This document shows, one piece after another, positions 27,243 through 35,634 of a stretch of DNA of 64,000 nt. The translations under genes and the position numbers were made by a program. The stretch comes from Niastella sp966212235. Its GTDB lineage: Bacteria > Bacteroidota > Bacteroidia > Chitinophagales > Chitinophagaceae. Within the stretch, counting starts at the first letter, position 1, and each line of letters opens with the position of its first letter. The DNA lies in NCBI GenBank assembly GCA_966212235.1, contig CBIHPP010000023.1, positions 81,875 through 145,874 of the forward strand, in the 5' to 3' direction. The notes under the pieces were generated by a model. That model worked only from the letters and a program-made list of their open reading frames with translations. It was not told where the DNA came from and made no database searches.

Positions 27243-27821
27243 ATGGCACGTCCTGTTCAATATAATATTTACGGTCAAACCGATGTGAAACTGGTTAAGG
27301 AAGGTCCTGAAGGTTATATGGGTGAAGGTTTTTTCGGCACCAGCCTCGATAAAGTGGTTGGGCTCGCCCGTAAGAATTCCATCTGGCCTTTACCTTTTGC
27401 AACTTCCTGCTGTGGCATTGAATTTATGGCAACCATGGGTTCGCATTATGACCTGGCCCGGTTTGGGTCGGAGCGGGTAGGTTTTTCGCCCCGTCAGTGC
27501 GATCTGTTGATGGTGATGGGTACCATTGCCAAAAAAATGGCGCCCGTAGTAAAACAGGTATATTTGCAAATGGCTGAGCCTCGTTGGGTTCTGGCTATGG
27601 GTGCCTGCGCCAGCAGTGGCGGCATCTTTGATACCTACAGCGTTTTGCAGGGTATTGACCAGATCATTCCTGTAGATGTATATGTACCTGGTTGTCCTCC
27701 CCGGCCTGAAGCAGTTATCGATGGCATCATCAAAATTCAGGATCTGATAGGGAAAGAAAGCTTGCGCAGAAGAAACAGCGATAAGTATAAACAATTAATG
27801 GAGAGTTACGGAATACAATAA
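27243..27821 (+). CDS. nuoB: NADH-quinone oxidoreductase subunit B
   Basis: This complex I connecting-arm subunit ligates cluster N2, the last electron carrier before quinone. Of its 192 residues, the tandem-Cys ligands lie in FATSCCGIEFMA, with further Cys in MGACASSGG and VPGCPPRPE. Length and motifs are normal. Confidence 0.96.
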   Translation: MARPVQYNIYGQTDVKLVKEGPEGYMGEGFFGTSLDKVVGLARKNSIWPLPFATSCCGIEFMATMGSHYDLARFGSERVGFSPRQCDLLMVMGTIAKKMAPVVKQVYLQMAEPRWVLAMGACASSGGIFDTYSVLQGIDQIIPVDVYVPGCPPRPEAVIDGIIKIQDLIGKESLRRRNSDKYKQLMESYGIQ

Positions 27822-27823
27822 AC

Positions 27824-27912
27824 AATTAGCTGATGTGCTAATTAGCTAATGTGCTAATGGTAGCCGTAATTGTCATTTTAACTATAAAAATTTCTTTCGC
27901 CAGTTGGCGGAT
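27824..27912. repeat. nuoB-nuoC spacer repeats and palindrome
   Basis: GCTGATGTGCTAATTAGC and GCTAATGTGCTAATGG words occur at about 27828-27860. CGCCAGTTGGCGGAT (27898-27912) is a palindromic unit repeated in inverse orientation between nuoJ and nuoK. It ends 9 bases before the nuoC start. Confidence 0.65.
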
Positions 27913-27920
27913 AGGGGCAT

Positions 27921-28424
27921 ATGGCTTTAACGAACGAATATATCAAGCAGCGGTTAACAGAAAAGTTTGGCGACCAGGTTCAGGGATTTCTTGAACCCTA
28001 TGGCATGCTCACTTTTGAAGCGCCCAAAGATCAAAACCTGAAAGTGCTTCAGTTCTTATACGATGAGGATGAGCTGGCATTCCGGTTCTTAACCGATCTG
28101 CAGGCTGTTCACTATCCCGATAATAAAGGACGTGAACTGGCAGTTGTTTATCACCTGCACAGCCTGACAGCCAATGTGCGCATCCGGTTTAAAGTTTTCA
28201 CCGATATTCAAACCCCGGATGTTTACAGCGCAACAGCTTTGTTTTCCGCGGCCAACTGGATGGAACGGGAGACCTATGATTTTTACGGCGTAATCTTTAT
28301 CGGTCACCCTAACCTGAAGCGGATATTGAACGTGGATGAGATGGATTATTTCCCGATGCGCAAAGAATTTCCGCTTGAGGAGCAAACCCGTGTTGATAAG
28401 GACGATGATATGTTTGGACGTTAA
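27921..28424 (+). CDS. nuoC: NADH-quinone oxidoreductase subunit C
   Basis: This 167-residue peripheral-arm subunit has the NuoC/30-kDa signature (SANWMERETYDFYGVIFIGHPNLKRIL). It is separate from nuoD, unlike the fused nuoCD of enterobacteria. It lies 15 bases before nuoD. Confidence 0.95.
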   Translation: MALTNEYIKQRLTEKFGDQVQGFLEPYGMLTFEAPKDQNLKVLQFLYDEDELAFRFLTDLQAVHYPDNKGRELAVVYHLHSLTANVRIRFKVFTDIQTPDVYSATALFSAANWMERETYDFYGVIFIGHPNLKRILNVDEMDYFPMRKEFPLEEQTRVDKDDDMFGR

Positions 28425-28439
28425 TTTTCAAATCGATTT

Positions 28440-29663
28440 ATGAGTGATCATCATATAAAATTACCCGAAGGCTCTATTGAGAAACAGACCACAACCCTGA
28501 ACTTAGGGCCTACGCACCCGGCAACCCATGGTGTATTTCAGAATATCCTTGAACTGGATGGTGAACGCATCATCTCTGCCGAACAAACCGTAGGCTACAT
28601 TCACCGTGCGTTTGAAAAGATTGCCGAGCGCAGACCCCTGTATCAGATCACCCCATTGACAGACAGGTTAAATTATTGTTCAGCTCCCATTAACAACATG
28701 GGCTGGCATTTGACCTGCGAAAAATTACTGGATGTAAAGATCCCTAAACGGGTAGATTATCTGCGTGTCATCATCATGGAACTGGCGCGCATATCAGATC
28801 ACCTCATTTGTAATTCAATTGTAGGTGTTGATACCGGCGCGTATACCGGCTTCCTGTATGTAATGCAATACCGCGAACTGATTTACGAAATATACGAGGA
28901 AATATGTGGCTCCCGCCTTACTACTATGATTGGGCGGATCGGCGGTTTTGAAAGGAATTTCACCAATACAGCATTTGAGAAGCTCGATAAATTCCTGAAA
29001 GAATACCCCAAAGTGCTGAGGGAATTTGAGAACCTGTTCACCCGCAACCGTATTTTCATGGAACGTACCATTGGGGTAGGACCTATCAGTGCCGAGCGTG
29101 CGTTGAATTATGGTTTTACCGGTCCGAACCTGCGGGCAGCCGGTGTTGATTACGATGTGCGGGTGCATACACCTTACAGCAGTTACGAAGATTTTGAATT
29201 TGAAATACCGGTGGGCAGCACAGGCGATTGTTACGATCGTTACCTGGTGCGTAACCAGGAGATGTGGCAATCGTTGCGCATCATTGAACAGGCGCTGCGC
29301 AAAGTGAGAGAGTTTAAGGGAAAAGAAGCGGAGGTATTTCATGCCGATATTCCGGAGTACTACCTGCCCGAGAAAAAGGATGTGTATACGAAAATGGAAG
29401 CGCTGATCTGGCACTTCAAAATAGTCATGGGTGAAATAGATATTCCGCCAGGCGAAATATATCAATCGGTAGAAGGCGGCAATGGTGAGTTAGGATTTTA
29501 CCTGATCACTGATGGAGGACGCACCCCTTTCCGGTTGCACTTTCGTCGTCCATGCTTTATATATTACCAGGCATACGAAGAGCTTACAAAAGGCGCTATG
29601 TTGAGTGATGCGATCATTACCATGAGTAGCCTGAATTTGATTGCCGGGGAGATGGACGCATAG
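28440..29663 (+). CDS. nuoD: NADH-quinone oxidoreductase subunit D
   Basis: This 407-residue 49-kDa subunit forms much of the quinone-binding cavity with NuoB. Motifs include LNLGPTHPATHGVFQ, GYIHRAFEK, LTDRLNYCSAPINNMGW and the C-terminal REXY-type end. It descends from the large subunit of NiFe hydrogenases but lacks the nickel ligands. Confidence 0.96.
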   Translation: MSDHHIKLPEGSIEKQTTTLNLGPTHPATHGVFQNILELDGERIISAEQTVGYIHRAFEKIAERRPLYQITPLTDRLNYCSAPINNMGWHLTCEKLLDVKIPKRVDYLRVIIMELARISDHLICNSIVGVDTGAYTGFLYVMQYRELIYEIYEEICGSRLTTMIGRIGGFERNFTNTAFEKLDKFLKEYPKVLREFENLFTRNRIFMERTIGVGPISAERALNYGFTGPNLRAAGVDYDVRVHTPYSSYEDFEFEIPVGSTGDCYDRYLVRNQEMWQSLRIIEQALRKVREFKGKEAEVFHADIPEYYLPEKKDVYTKMEALIWHFKIVMGEIDIPPGEIYQSVEGGNGELGFYLITDGGRTPFRLHFRRPCFIYYQAYEELTKGAMLSDAIITMSSLNLIAGEMDA

Positions 29664-29664
29664 G

Positions 29665-29702
29665 TCAATGTGCTGATGTGCTAATTAGCTAATATGCTAA
29701 TG
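29665..29702. repeat. nuoD-nuoE spacer repeat
   Basis: The words CAATGTGCTGATGTG, CTAATTAGC and TAATATGCTAATG recur as in the other nuo spacers and at 50253. Confidence 0.6.
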
Positions 29703-29750
29703 AATACAGAATAGAAAGTTGAAATTATAAACATAAATTTTTCAAAGAAA

Positions 29751-30251
29751 GTGGTGCAATTTTCTGAAGAGAAACTGGCTAAAGTAAACGAGATCATGTC
29801 ACGCTATCCGCAGGGAAAGCATAAAAGTGCATTGATACCTGTACTGCATATTGCCCAGGAAGAATTTGGTGGCTGGCTGAGTGCAGAGACCATGGATTAC
29901 GTGGCGTCTATACTCAAAATTGAGCCTATTGAAGTGTATGAAGTAGCTACTTTTTATTCCATGTACAACTTAAAACCGGTAGGTAAATATGTTTTTGAAG
30001 TATGCCAAACCGGTCCGTGTATGATAAATGGCAGCGACGATATTATAGACTATATAAAGAACAAGTTGGGCATTAAAGTAGGGGAGACAACCCACGATGG
30101 ATTGTTCACCTTGAAAACAGTGGAATGTTTGGGCGCCTGCGGCTATGCACCTATGATGCAATTGGGCAAGCATTTCCGTGAACACCTGACCAAAGAAAAG
30201 ATCGATGCCATCATTGATGAGTGCGAAAGGAATGCCGTGACGAATAATTAA
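29751..30251 (+). CDS. nuoE: NADH-quinone oxidoreductase subunit E
   Basis: This 166-residue 24-kDa subunit has a thioredoxin-like domain binding cluster N1a. The four Cys ligands are in FEVCQTGPCMINGSDDI and VECLGACGYAP. The start is GTG at 29751, preceded by a short AAGAAAGTG-type leader. It works with NuoF and NuoG in the NADH-oxidising tip. Confidence 0.94.
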   Translation: MVQFSEEKLAKVNEIMSRYPQGKHKSALIPVLHIAQEEFGGWLSAETMDYVASILKIEPIEVYEVATFYSMYNLKPVGKYVFEVCQTGPCMINGSDDIIDYIKNKLGIKVGETTHDGLFTLKTVECLGACGYAPMMQLGKHFREHLTKEKIDAIIDECERNAVTNN

Positions 30252-30302
30252 TGCCGATCATAAACAAAAACCTGACAGCATAATTGCTGAAAGAAATATA
30301 GA

Positions 30303-31661
30303 ATGGGAAGAAAACTATTATTAGAAAAAGCGCATGTTCCGGGGATCCGTAATTACGATGTATACCGTCGTGAAGGCGGCTACCGCAGTGTGGAAAAAGC
30401 GCTCAAGACCATGAGTCCCGACCAGGTAACAGAAGAAGTAAAGAAAAGTGGTTTGCGCGGTCGTGGCGGCGCGGGTTTTCCTGCCGGTATGAAATGGAGC
30501 TTTCTGGCCAAACCCGAAGGCGTTCCCCGTTACCTGGTATGCAATGCCGATGAATCGGAACCCGGTACCTTCAAGGATCGTTACCTGATGGAATTCATTC
30601 CGCATTTGCTGGTAGAAGGACTGATCGTAGCATCCTATGCGTTAGGTTCAAACAGAACATTTATTTATATCCGCGGTGAATACGCGTGGATCGTTGATAT
30701 ACTTGAACAGGCCATTGCCGAAGCCAAACAAAATGGCTGGCTGGGCAAAAATATTTTAGGCAGTGGTTTCGATTGTGAGATCTATGTTCAGCGTGGAGCC
30801 GGCGCCTATATCTGCGGTGAAGAAACTGCCCTGTTGGAGTCGCTGGAAGGTAAAAGAGGTAACCCCAGAATAAAACCGCCATTCCCGGCGGTAAAAGGTT
30901 TGTGGGATTGCCCAACGGTGGTGAACAACGTAGAAACGCTGGCAGCCGTTGTGCCTATCCTTAATATCGGCGGTGATGAATATGCTAAAATAGGTGTTGG
31001 TAAATCTACCGGTACCAAATTGCTTTCCGCTTGCGGAAATATCAATAAACCCGGCGTGTATGAAATAGACATGACCATTTCGGTGGAAGAGTTTATTTAC
31101 AGCGATGAGTATTGTGGTGGTATTGCCCATGGCAAACGCCTGAAGGCATGTATACCGGGCGGTTCATCTGTTCCCATTTTGCCTGCCAACCTGTTATTAA
31201 AAACAGCCAAAGGCGAACCCAGGATGATGAACTATGAAAGCCTGGCTGACGGTGGTTTTGCCACCGGTACTATGATGGGATCGGGCGGTTTTATTGTCCT
31301 CGATGAAGACCAGTGCGTGGTTCGTCATACATTAACGCTGGCGCGTTTTTACCGTCATGAAAGTTGCGGACAATGTTCACCCTGCCGTGAAGGGACTGGT
31401 TGGATGGAAAAGATCCTGAAGAATATTGAATACGGAAAAGGGAAGAAGAGTGATATTGATCTGTTGTGGGATATACAACGTAAAATTGAAGGCAACACGA
31501 TTTGTCCGTTAGGTGATGCCGCCGCCTGGCCGGTAGCTGCCGCCATTCGACATTTCAGAGATGAATTTGAATGGCATGTGCAATACCCGAATGCGGCACA
31601 GAACAGGAATTATGGTTTGGCGCATTATGCGGATCCTTTGAAGACATCTGCAAGTGCATAA
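30303..31661 (+). CDS. nuoF: NADH-quinone oxidoreductase subunit F
   Basis: This 452-residue 51-kDa subunit binds NADH, FMN and cluster N3. Motifs are GLRGRGGAGFPAGMKW for nucleotide, GAGAYICGEETALLESLEGK for FMN and ESCGQCSPCREGTGW ... CPLGDAAAW for the 4Fe-4S ligands. Length and motifs are typical. Confidence 0.96.
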   Translation: MGRKLLLEKAHVPGIRNYDVYRREGGYRSVEKALKTMSPDQVTEEVKKSGLRGRGGAGFPAGMKWSFLAKPEGVPRYLVCNADESEPGTFKDRYLMEFIPHLLVEGLIVASYALGSNRTFIYIRGEYAWIVDILEQAIAEAKQNGWLGKNILGSGFDCEIYVQRGAGAYICGEETALLESLEGKRGNPRIKPPFPAVKGLWDCPTVVNNVETLAAVVPILNIGGDEYAKIGVGKSTGTKLLSACGNINKPGVYEIDMTISVEEFIYSDEYCGGIAHGKRLKACIPGGSSVPILPANLLLKTAKGEPRMMNYESLADGGFATGTMMGSGGFIVLDEDQCVVRHTLTLARFYRHESCGQCSPCREGTGWMEKILKNIEYGKGKKSDIDLLWDIQRKIEGNTICPLGDAAAWPVAAAIRHFRDEFEWHVQYPNAAQNRNYGLAHYADPLKTSASA

Positions 31662-31725
31662 ATGATTATAGCACGCAAATAATGAGGGTTAAACGCCTTT
31701 ATGTTTTTGCGAGAAACTACAAATT

Positions 31726-32844
31726 ATGGCTGATCAACCTAAATTATTTAAAGTAACCATCGATAACATCACCATTGAGGTGGAGGCGGGAACCAGTATC
31801 CTGAATGCAGCCCGTATGATCGGGGGTGAAGTAGCGCCACCTGCCATGTGTTATTACAGCAAACTGAAAGGCAGTGGCGGTAAATGCCGTACCTGCCTGG
31901 TGGAAGTATCTGCTGGCTCTACGGCGGATCCTCGTCCAATGCCCAAACTGGTGGCCAGTTGCCGTACCAACGTAATGGATGGCATGGTAGTGAAGAATAT
32001 TACCAGCGAACGCGTAATGGATGCCAGAAAAGGTGTTGTAGAAATGTTGCTTATCAACCACCCGCTCGATTGTCCAATCTGCGATCAGGCCGGTGAATGT
32101 CACCTGCAGGATCTGAGCTTTGAACATGGTGGAGAAGGAACCCGTTACGAATTTCCCCGCCGTACATTCGAAAAACATGACCTCGGTCCATATATACAAC
32201 TGCACATGACGCGTTGCATTTTGTGTTACCGTTGTGTATATACTGCCGATCAGCTCACGAATAAGCGTGTGCATGGTGTACTTGACCGTGGCGACCATTC
32301 CGAAATTGCTACGTTCATTGAGAACGCGCTCGATAATGATTTTATCGGTAACGTCATCGACGTTTGTCCGGTAGGTGCATTGACCGATAAAACGTTCCGG
32401 TTTAAAAACCGCGTATGGTTCCTGAAACCGGAAGATGCGCATCGCGATTGTCCCAAATGTTCCGGTAAAGTAACGTTGTGGTACCGGGGTGATGAAGTGT
32501 TCCGTGTAACAGGCCGTAAAGACGAATGGGGTGAAGTAAAAGACTGGATCTGTAATGAATGCCGTTTCGAGAAAAAGAAAACAAGCGATTGGGTAATTGA
32601 TGGCCCCACTAAAGTAAGCCGTCATTCGGTGATCAGTTCAAACCATTATGTTGGTATGACGAAGCCGCATGAAGCCTTACCCGAAGTAATGGGTGGCCGC
32701 CAGCCCCGGCTGCTGATGGATATTCATACGATCAGCGAGGTGAATAAACCAAATGTGGACCTGTCGAAGATACAGGGCCCGGCCCATTCGGATGATTTTA
32801 AGAAAAACGAGAAGTACATAGGTGGGAAGTTAGGTAGTGAGTAG
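31726..32844 (+). CDS. nuoG: NADH-quinone oxidoreductase subunit G, short form
   Basis: This 372-residue subunit has an N-terminal 2Fe-2S domain (CYYSKLKGSGGKCRTCLVE), a His-Cys 4Fe-4S segment (CDQAGECHLQDLSFEHGG), ferredoxin-type ligands (TRCILCYRCV ... VCPVGALTDKTF) and the first Cys cluster of the molybdopterin-type domain (CPKCSGKV ... WICNECRF). It stops there and lacks the 500-residue molybdopterin-like domain of E. coli NuoG (about 900 residues). Short NuoG is usual in Bacteroidota and is not read as truncation. Confidence 0.92.
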   Translation: MADQPKLFKVTIDNITIEVEAGTSILNAARMIGGEVAPPAMCYYSKLKGSGGKCRTCLVEVSAGSTADPRPMPKLVASCRTNVMDGMVVKNITSERVMDARKGVVEMLLINHPLDCPICDQAGECHLQDLSFEHGGEGTRYEFPRRTFEKHDLGPYIQLHMTRCILCYRCVYTADQLTNKRVHGVLDRGDHSEIATFIENALDNDFIGNVIDVCPVGALTDKTFRFKNRVWFLKPEDAHRDCPKCSGKVTLWYRGDEVFRVTGRKDEWGEVKDWICNECRFEKKKTSDWVIDGPTKVSRHSVISSNHYVGMTKPHEALPEVMGGRQPRLLMDIHTISEVNKPNVDLSKIQGPAHSDDFKKNEKYIGGKLGSE

Positions 32845-32905
32845 TCTCGAAATTTAGAAAGATAAAGGATTGTCGTTAACACGTAGATTACAATAAATAA
32901 CAAAG

Positions 32906-33979
32906 ATGCATTCTGCTTTATTAGCTATTGACTTGTTTTTTGTGATTGAGAAATTAGTGCTGATCGTTGGCATCGTTTCCATATCACTGGTAATTGCCAT
33001 GTATGAGACGTATGCCGAACGTAAAGTAGCTGCATTTATCCAGGATCGCCGGGGGCCGAACCGGGCGGGTCCGTTTGGGCTTTTTCAGCCGCTGGCCGAT
33101 GGGTTAAAACTGTTTATGAAAGAGGAGATCATTCCAAATACCTCTAACCGTTTTCTGTTCATCCTGGGTCCGTGTTTAGCCATGCTGGCTGCTATGATGA
33201 CCTCGGCCGTAATTCCCTGGGGTGGCAAGATCAATGTGTTTGGCCGGGAAATGAACCTGCAGATCGCTGATGTCAATATTGGTATCTTATATGTGTTTGC
33301 CGTTGTGAGCATGGGAGTGTATGGAATAATGATCGGTGGCTGGGCTTCCAACAATAAATTCTCTTTGATGGCTGCCTTGCGCGGCGCTTCGCAGGTGATC
33401 AGTTATGAACTGCCCATGGGCCTTTCATTGATAGCCCTGCTGATGCTGACCGGCTCTTTAAAAATGAGTGAGATCGTAGGCCAGCAGATCGATAACTGGT
33501 ACAATGTAGTATATCAGCCGCTGGGCTTTTTTATTTTCCTGGTGTGTGCGTTTGCTGAATGTAATCGTACCCCATTCGATTTGCCCGAAGCTGAAAATGA
33601 ATTGAACTTTGGTTACCACCAGGAATACTCATCTATGAAACTGGGTTTTTACCTGTTCGCTGAATACATCAATATGTTCATCAGCAGCGTGGTAATGGCT
33701 ACCTTGTTCTTTGGTGGCTATGATATTCCGTTTATAAACGATGCTCACCTGACTGAAAGCGTAGGGTTGAACCTGATGGCGCTGTTCCAGGGACTGGCAT
33801 TGTTCATCAAGGTGGCTTTATTTATATTCCTGTTCATGTGGGTGCGCTGGACCATTCCACGCTTCCGCTACGATCAGTTGATGAACCTGGGCTGGAAAAC
33901 GTTAATTCCGCTTAGTCTTATCAATATGATCGTTACCGCCGCGCTCGTATTGTTGAAGAGCAATGGCTGGAAATTTTAA
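32906..33979 (+). CDS. nuoH: NADH-quinone oxidoreductase subunit H
   Basis: This 357-residue membrane subunit forms the quinone-chamber wall with NuoA and NuoB. Motifs are YAERKVAAFIQDRRGPNRAGPFGLFQPLADG and the acidic loop FAECNRTPFDLPEAENELNFG. Helix count and length are typical. Confidence 0.96.
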   Translation: MHSALLAIDLFFVIEKLVLIVGIVSISLVIAMYETYAERKVAAFIQDRRGPNRAGPFGLFQPLADGLKLFMKEEIIPNTSNRFLFILGPCLAMLAAMMTSAVIPWGGKINVFGREMNLQIADVNIGILYVFAVVSMGVYGIMIGGWASNNKFSLMAALRGASQVISYELPMGLSLIALLMLTGSLKMSEIVGQQIDNWYNVVYQPLGFFIFLVCAFAECNRTPFDLPEAENELNFGYHQEYSSMKLGFYLFAEYINMFISSVVMATLFFGGYDIPFINDAHLTESVGLNLMALFQGLALFIKVALFIFLFMWVRWTIPRFRYDQLMNLGWKTLIPLSLINMIVTAALVLLKSNGWKF

Positions 33980-34085
33980 TCCCGCCGAAGGTGGGAGGAT
34001 TTAATTGGCGCATTGATCGGAGAAAAATACTTTTGCGGTTTTAGTAGTGAAGATTGTTTCAGCAGATTTAAGTTAACTAATTATA

Positions 34086-34643
34086 ATGCAAGCATTAACA
34101 AACAGAGCCAAACCGGTAAGTCGTAAGCCCATGTCGCTTGTAGAGAAACTCTACATGTGGAATATCGCCAGGGGCATGCTGATCACCTTACGGCATCTAT
34201 TTAAAAAGAAAGCGACCATTAGTTATCCCGAGCAAAAACGTCCGTTTAGCCCGGTGTTCCGTGGTTTGCATATTCTGAATCGCGATGAAGAAGGACGTGA
34301 GCGTTGTACCGCCTGTGGTTTGTGTGCATTGGCTTGTCCGGCCGAAGCCATTACCATGGAAGCTGCCGAGCGTTTACCAGGCGAAGAAAACAAGTATCGC
34401 GAAGAAAAATATGCCGCCAAATACGAGATCAATATGCTGCGGTGTATTTTCTGTGGTTTGTGTGAAGAAGCCTGTCCGAAAGACGCGGTGTATTTAAGTG
34501 AAACCTTTGCACCTTCCAATTACCAGCGTAAAGGGTTTATATATGGAAAGGATGATCTATTGATCCCGAACCCGAAAGATAACCCCGGCGAATACTGGAA
34601 AGCGGTAGGCAACCGGAAAGGAAATAAAGAACAGAGCAATTAA
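34086..34643 (+). CDS. nuoI: NADH-quinone oxidoreductase subunit I
   Basis: This 185-residue ferredoxin-like subunit carries clusters N6a and N6b. Its two CxxCxxCxxxCP motifs are CTACGLCALACPAEAI and CIFCGLCEEACPKDAV. It passes electrons towards NuoB. Confidence 0.96.
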   Translation: MQALTNRAKPVSRKPMSLVEKLYMWNIARGMLITLRHLFKKKATISYPEQKRPFSPVFRGLHILNRDEEGRERCTACGLCALACPAEAITMEAAERLPGEENKYREEKYAAKYEINMLRCIFCGLCEEACPKDAVYLSETFAPSNYQRKGFIYGKDDLLIPNPKDNPGEYWKAVGNRKGNKEQSN

Positions 34644-34661
34644 CAGAACCAACAAGCTGCA

Positions 34662-35159
34662 ATGGATATATCACAAGTTTTATTTTATGCTTTAAGTGCG
34701 GTAGCACTGGGAAGCGCCATTATGGTCGTGATCAGTCGAAACCCGGTACATAGTGTATTGTGGCTCATCGTTACATTCTTTGCCATTTCAGGACATTATA
34801 TTTTATTGAATGCCCAGTTCCTGGGTATCGTGAACCTGATCGTTTATGCAGGCGCCATCATGGTATTGTTCCTGTTCGTGATCATGTTGATGAACCTGAA
34901 TGCCGAAGCAGAACCTCAAAAAAATAAATGGCTGAAGCTGGCCGGTGTGGTAGCGGGCGGATGCCTGTTGCTGGTAATGGTTGCTGCTTTAAAACAGGCG
35001 GAAGTAAAAGGAAAAGTAGCATTGCTGGAAACCGGTGATATTGGTTTGATCCGCAACCTGGGTAAAGCCTTATTTACCGATTACGTAGTGCCTTTTGAGA
35101 TCAGCAGCATCCTGTTCTTAAGCGCCATGGTGGGTGCTGTTGTTATCGGAAAGAAATAA
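34662..35159 (+). CDS. nuoJ: NADH-quinone oxidoreductase subunit J
   Basis: This 165-residue membrane subunit has about five helices. The family motif is AQFLGIVNLIVYAGAIMVLFLFVIMLMNL, which contains the pi-bulge helix that couples quinone reduction to proton pumping. It is 18 bases after nuoI. Confidence 0.94.
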   Translation: MDISQVLFYALSAVALGSAIMVVISRNPVHSVLWLIVTFFAISGHYILLNAQFLGIVNLIVYAGAIMVLFLFVIMLMNLNAEAEPQKNKWLKLAGVVAGGCLLLVMVAALKQAEVKGKVALLETGDIGLIRNLGKALFTDYVVPFEISSILFLSAMVGAVVIGKK

Positions 35160-35169
35160 AAACAGCTGC

Positions 35170-35187
35170 ATCCGCCAACTGGCGGAT
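35170..35187. repeat. Palindrome between nuoJ and nuoK
   Basis: ATCCGCCAACTGGCGGAT is a near-perfect hairpin. Its first 15 bases are the reverse complement of 27898-27912 in the nuoB-nuoC spacer, so the two are copies of one short palindromic repeat. Confidence 0.7.
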
Positions 35188-35222
35188 CACGCTGCAAGCA
35201 TAAATCGCGAATAAAAGAAGTT

Positions 35223-35552
35223 ATGTTAATTGAAAGATATATCTACCTGGCTATTGCCCTTTTTTGTATCGGCATTGTAGGTGTGCTGGCACGCCGGAAT
35301 GCCATCATCATTTTCATGTGCATTGAGCTGATGTTGAATGCCGTGAACCTGCTGCTGGTGGCTTTTTCAAAAATGCATCATGCGGCAGGCGTTGCCAAAA
35401 ATGCGGCGGCCGGTATCGACGGACAATTATTTGTATTCTTTATCATGGTAGTGGCTGCTGCGGAGGTAAGTGTGGGCCTGGCCATTATAGTGATGATGTA
35501 TCGCAATACGCATTCGGTGGATGTAAATTTTTTAAACAGGTTAAAACACTAA
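35223..35552 (+). CDS. nuoK: NADH-quinone oxidoreductase subunit K
   Basis: This 109-residue, three-helix membrane subunit has acidic intramembrane residues in FMCIELMLNAVNLLL and VVAAAEVSVGLAI, which form part of the E-channel. Length and motifs are normal. Confidence 0.95.
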   Translation: MLIERYIYLAIALFCIGIVGVLARRNAIIIFMCIELMLNAVNLLLVAFSKMHHAAGVAKNAAAGIDGQLFVFFIMVVAAAEVSVGLAIIVMMYRNTHSVDVNFLNRLKH

Positions 35553-35634
35553 AACGCGCAACGCTTTACGCGCAATGCCTGGTACAATACTCATGGCGTG
35601 CAGTGTTTAGTTTGCAGCGTTCTGCTTAAACTGT

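Noticed and set aside
28815..29465. 216-codon frame opposite nuoD
   Set aside because: Antisense shadow of a well-supported gene, with His/Phe-rich composition typical of reverse-frame translation. Similar shadows occur opposite nuoB, nuoG and the tonB genes.
31726..32844. NuoG as a truncated gene
   Set aside because: It lacks the molybdopterin-like domain of E. coli NuoG, but short NuoG proteins are usual in this phylum and the frame has no break.
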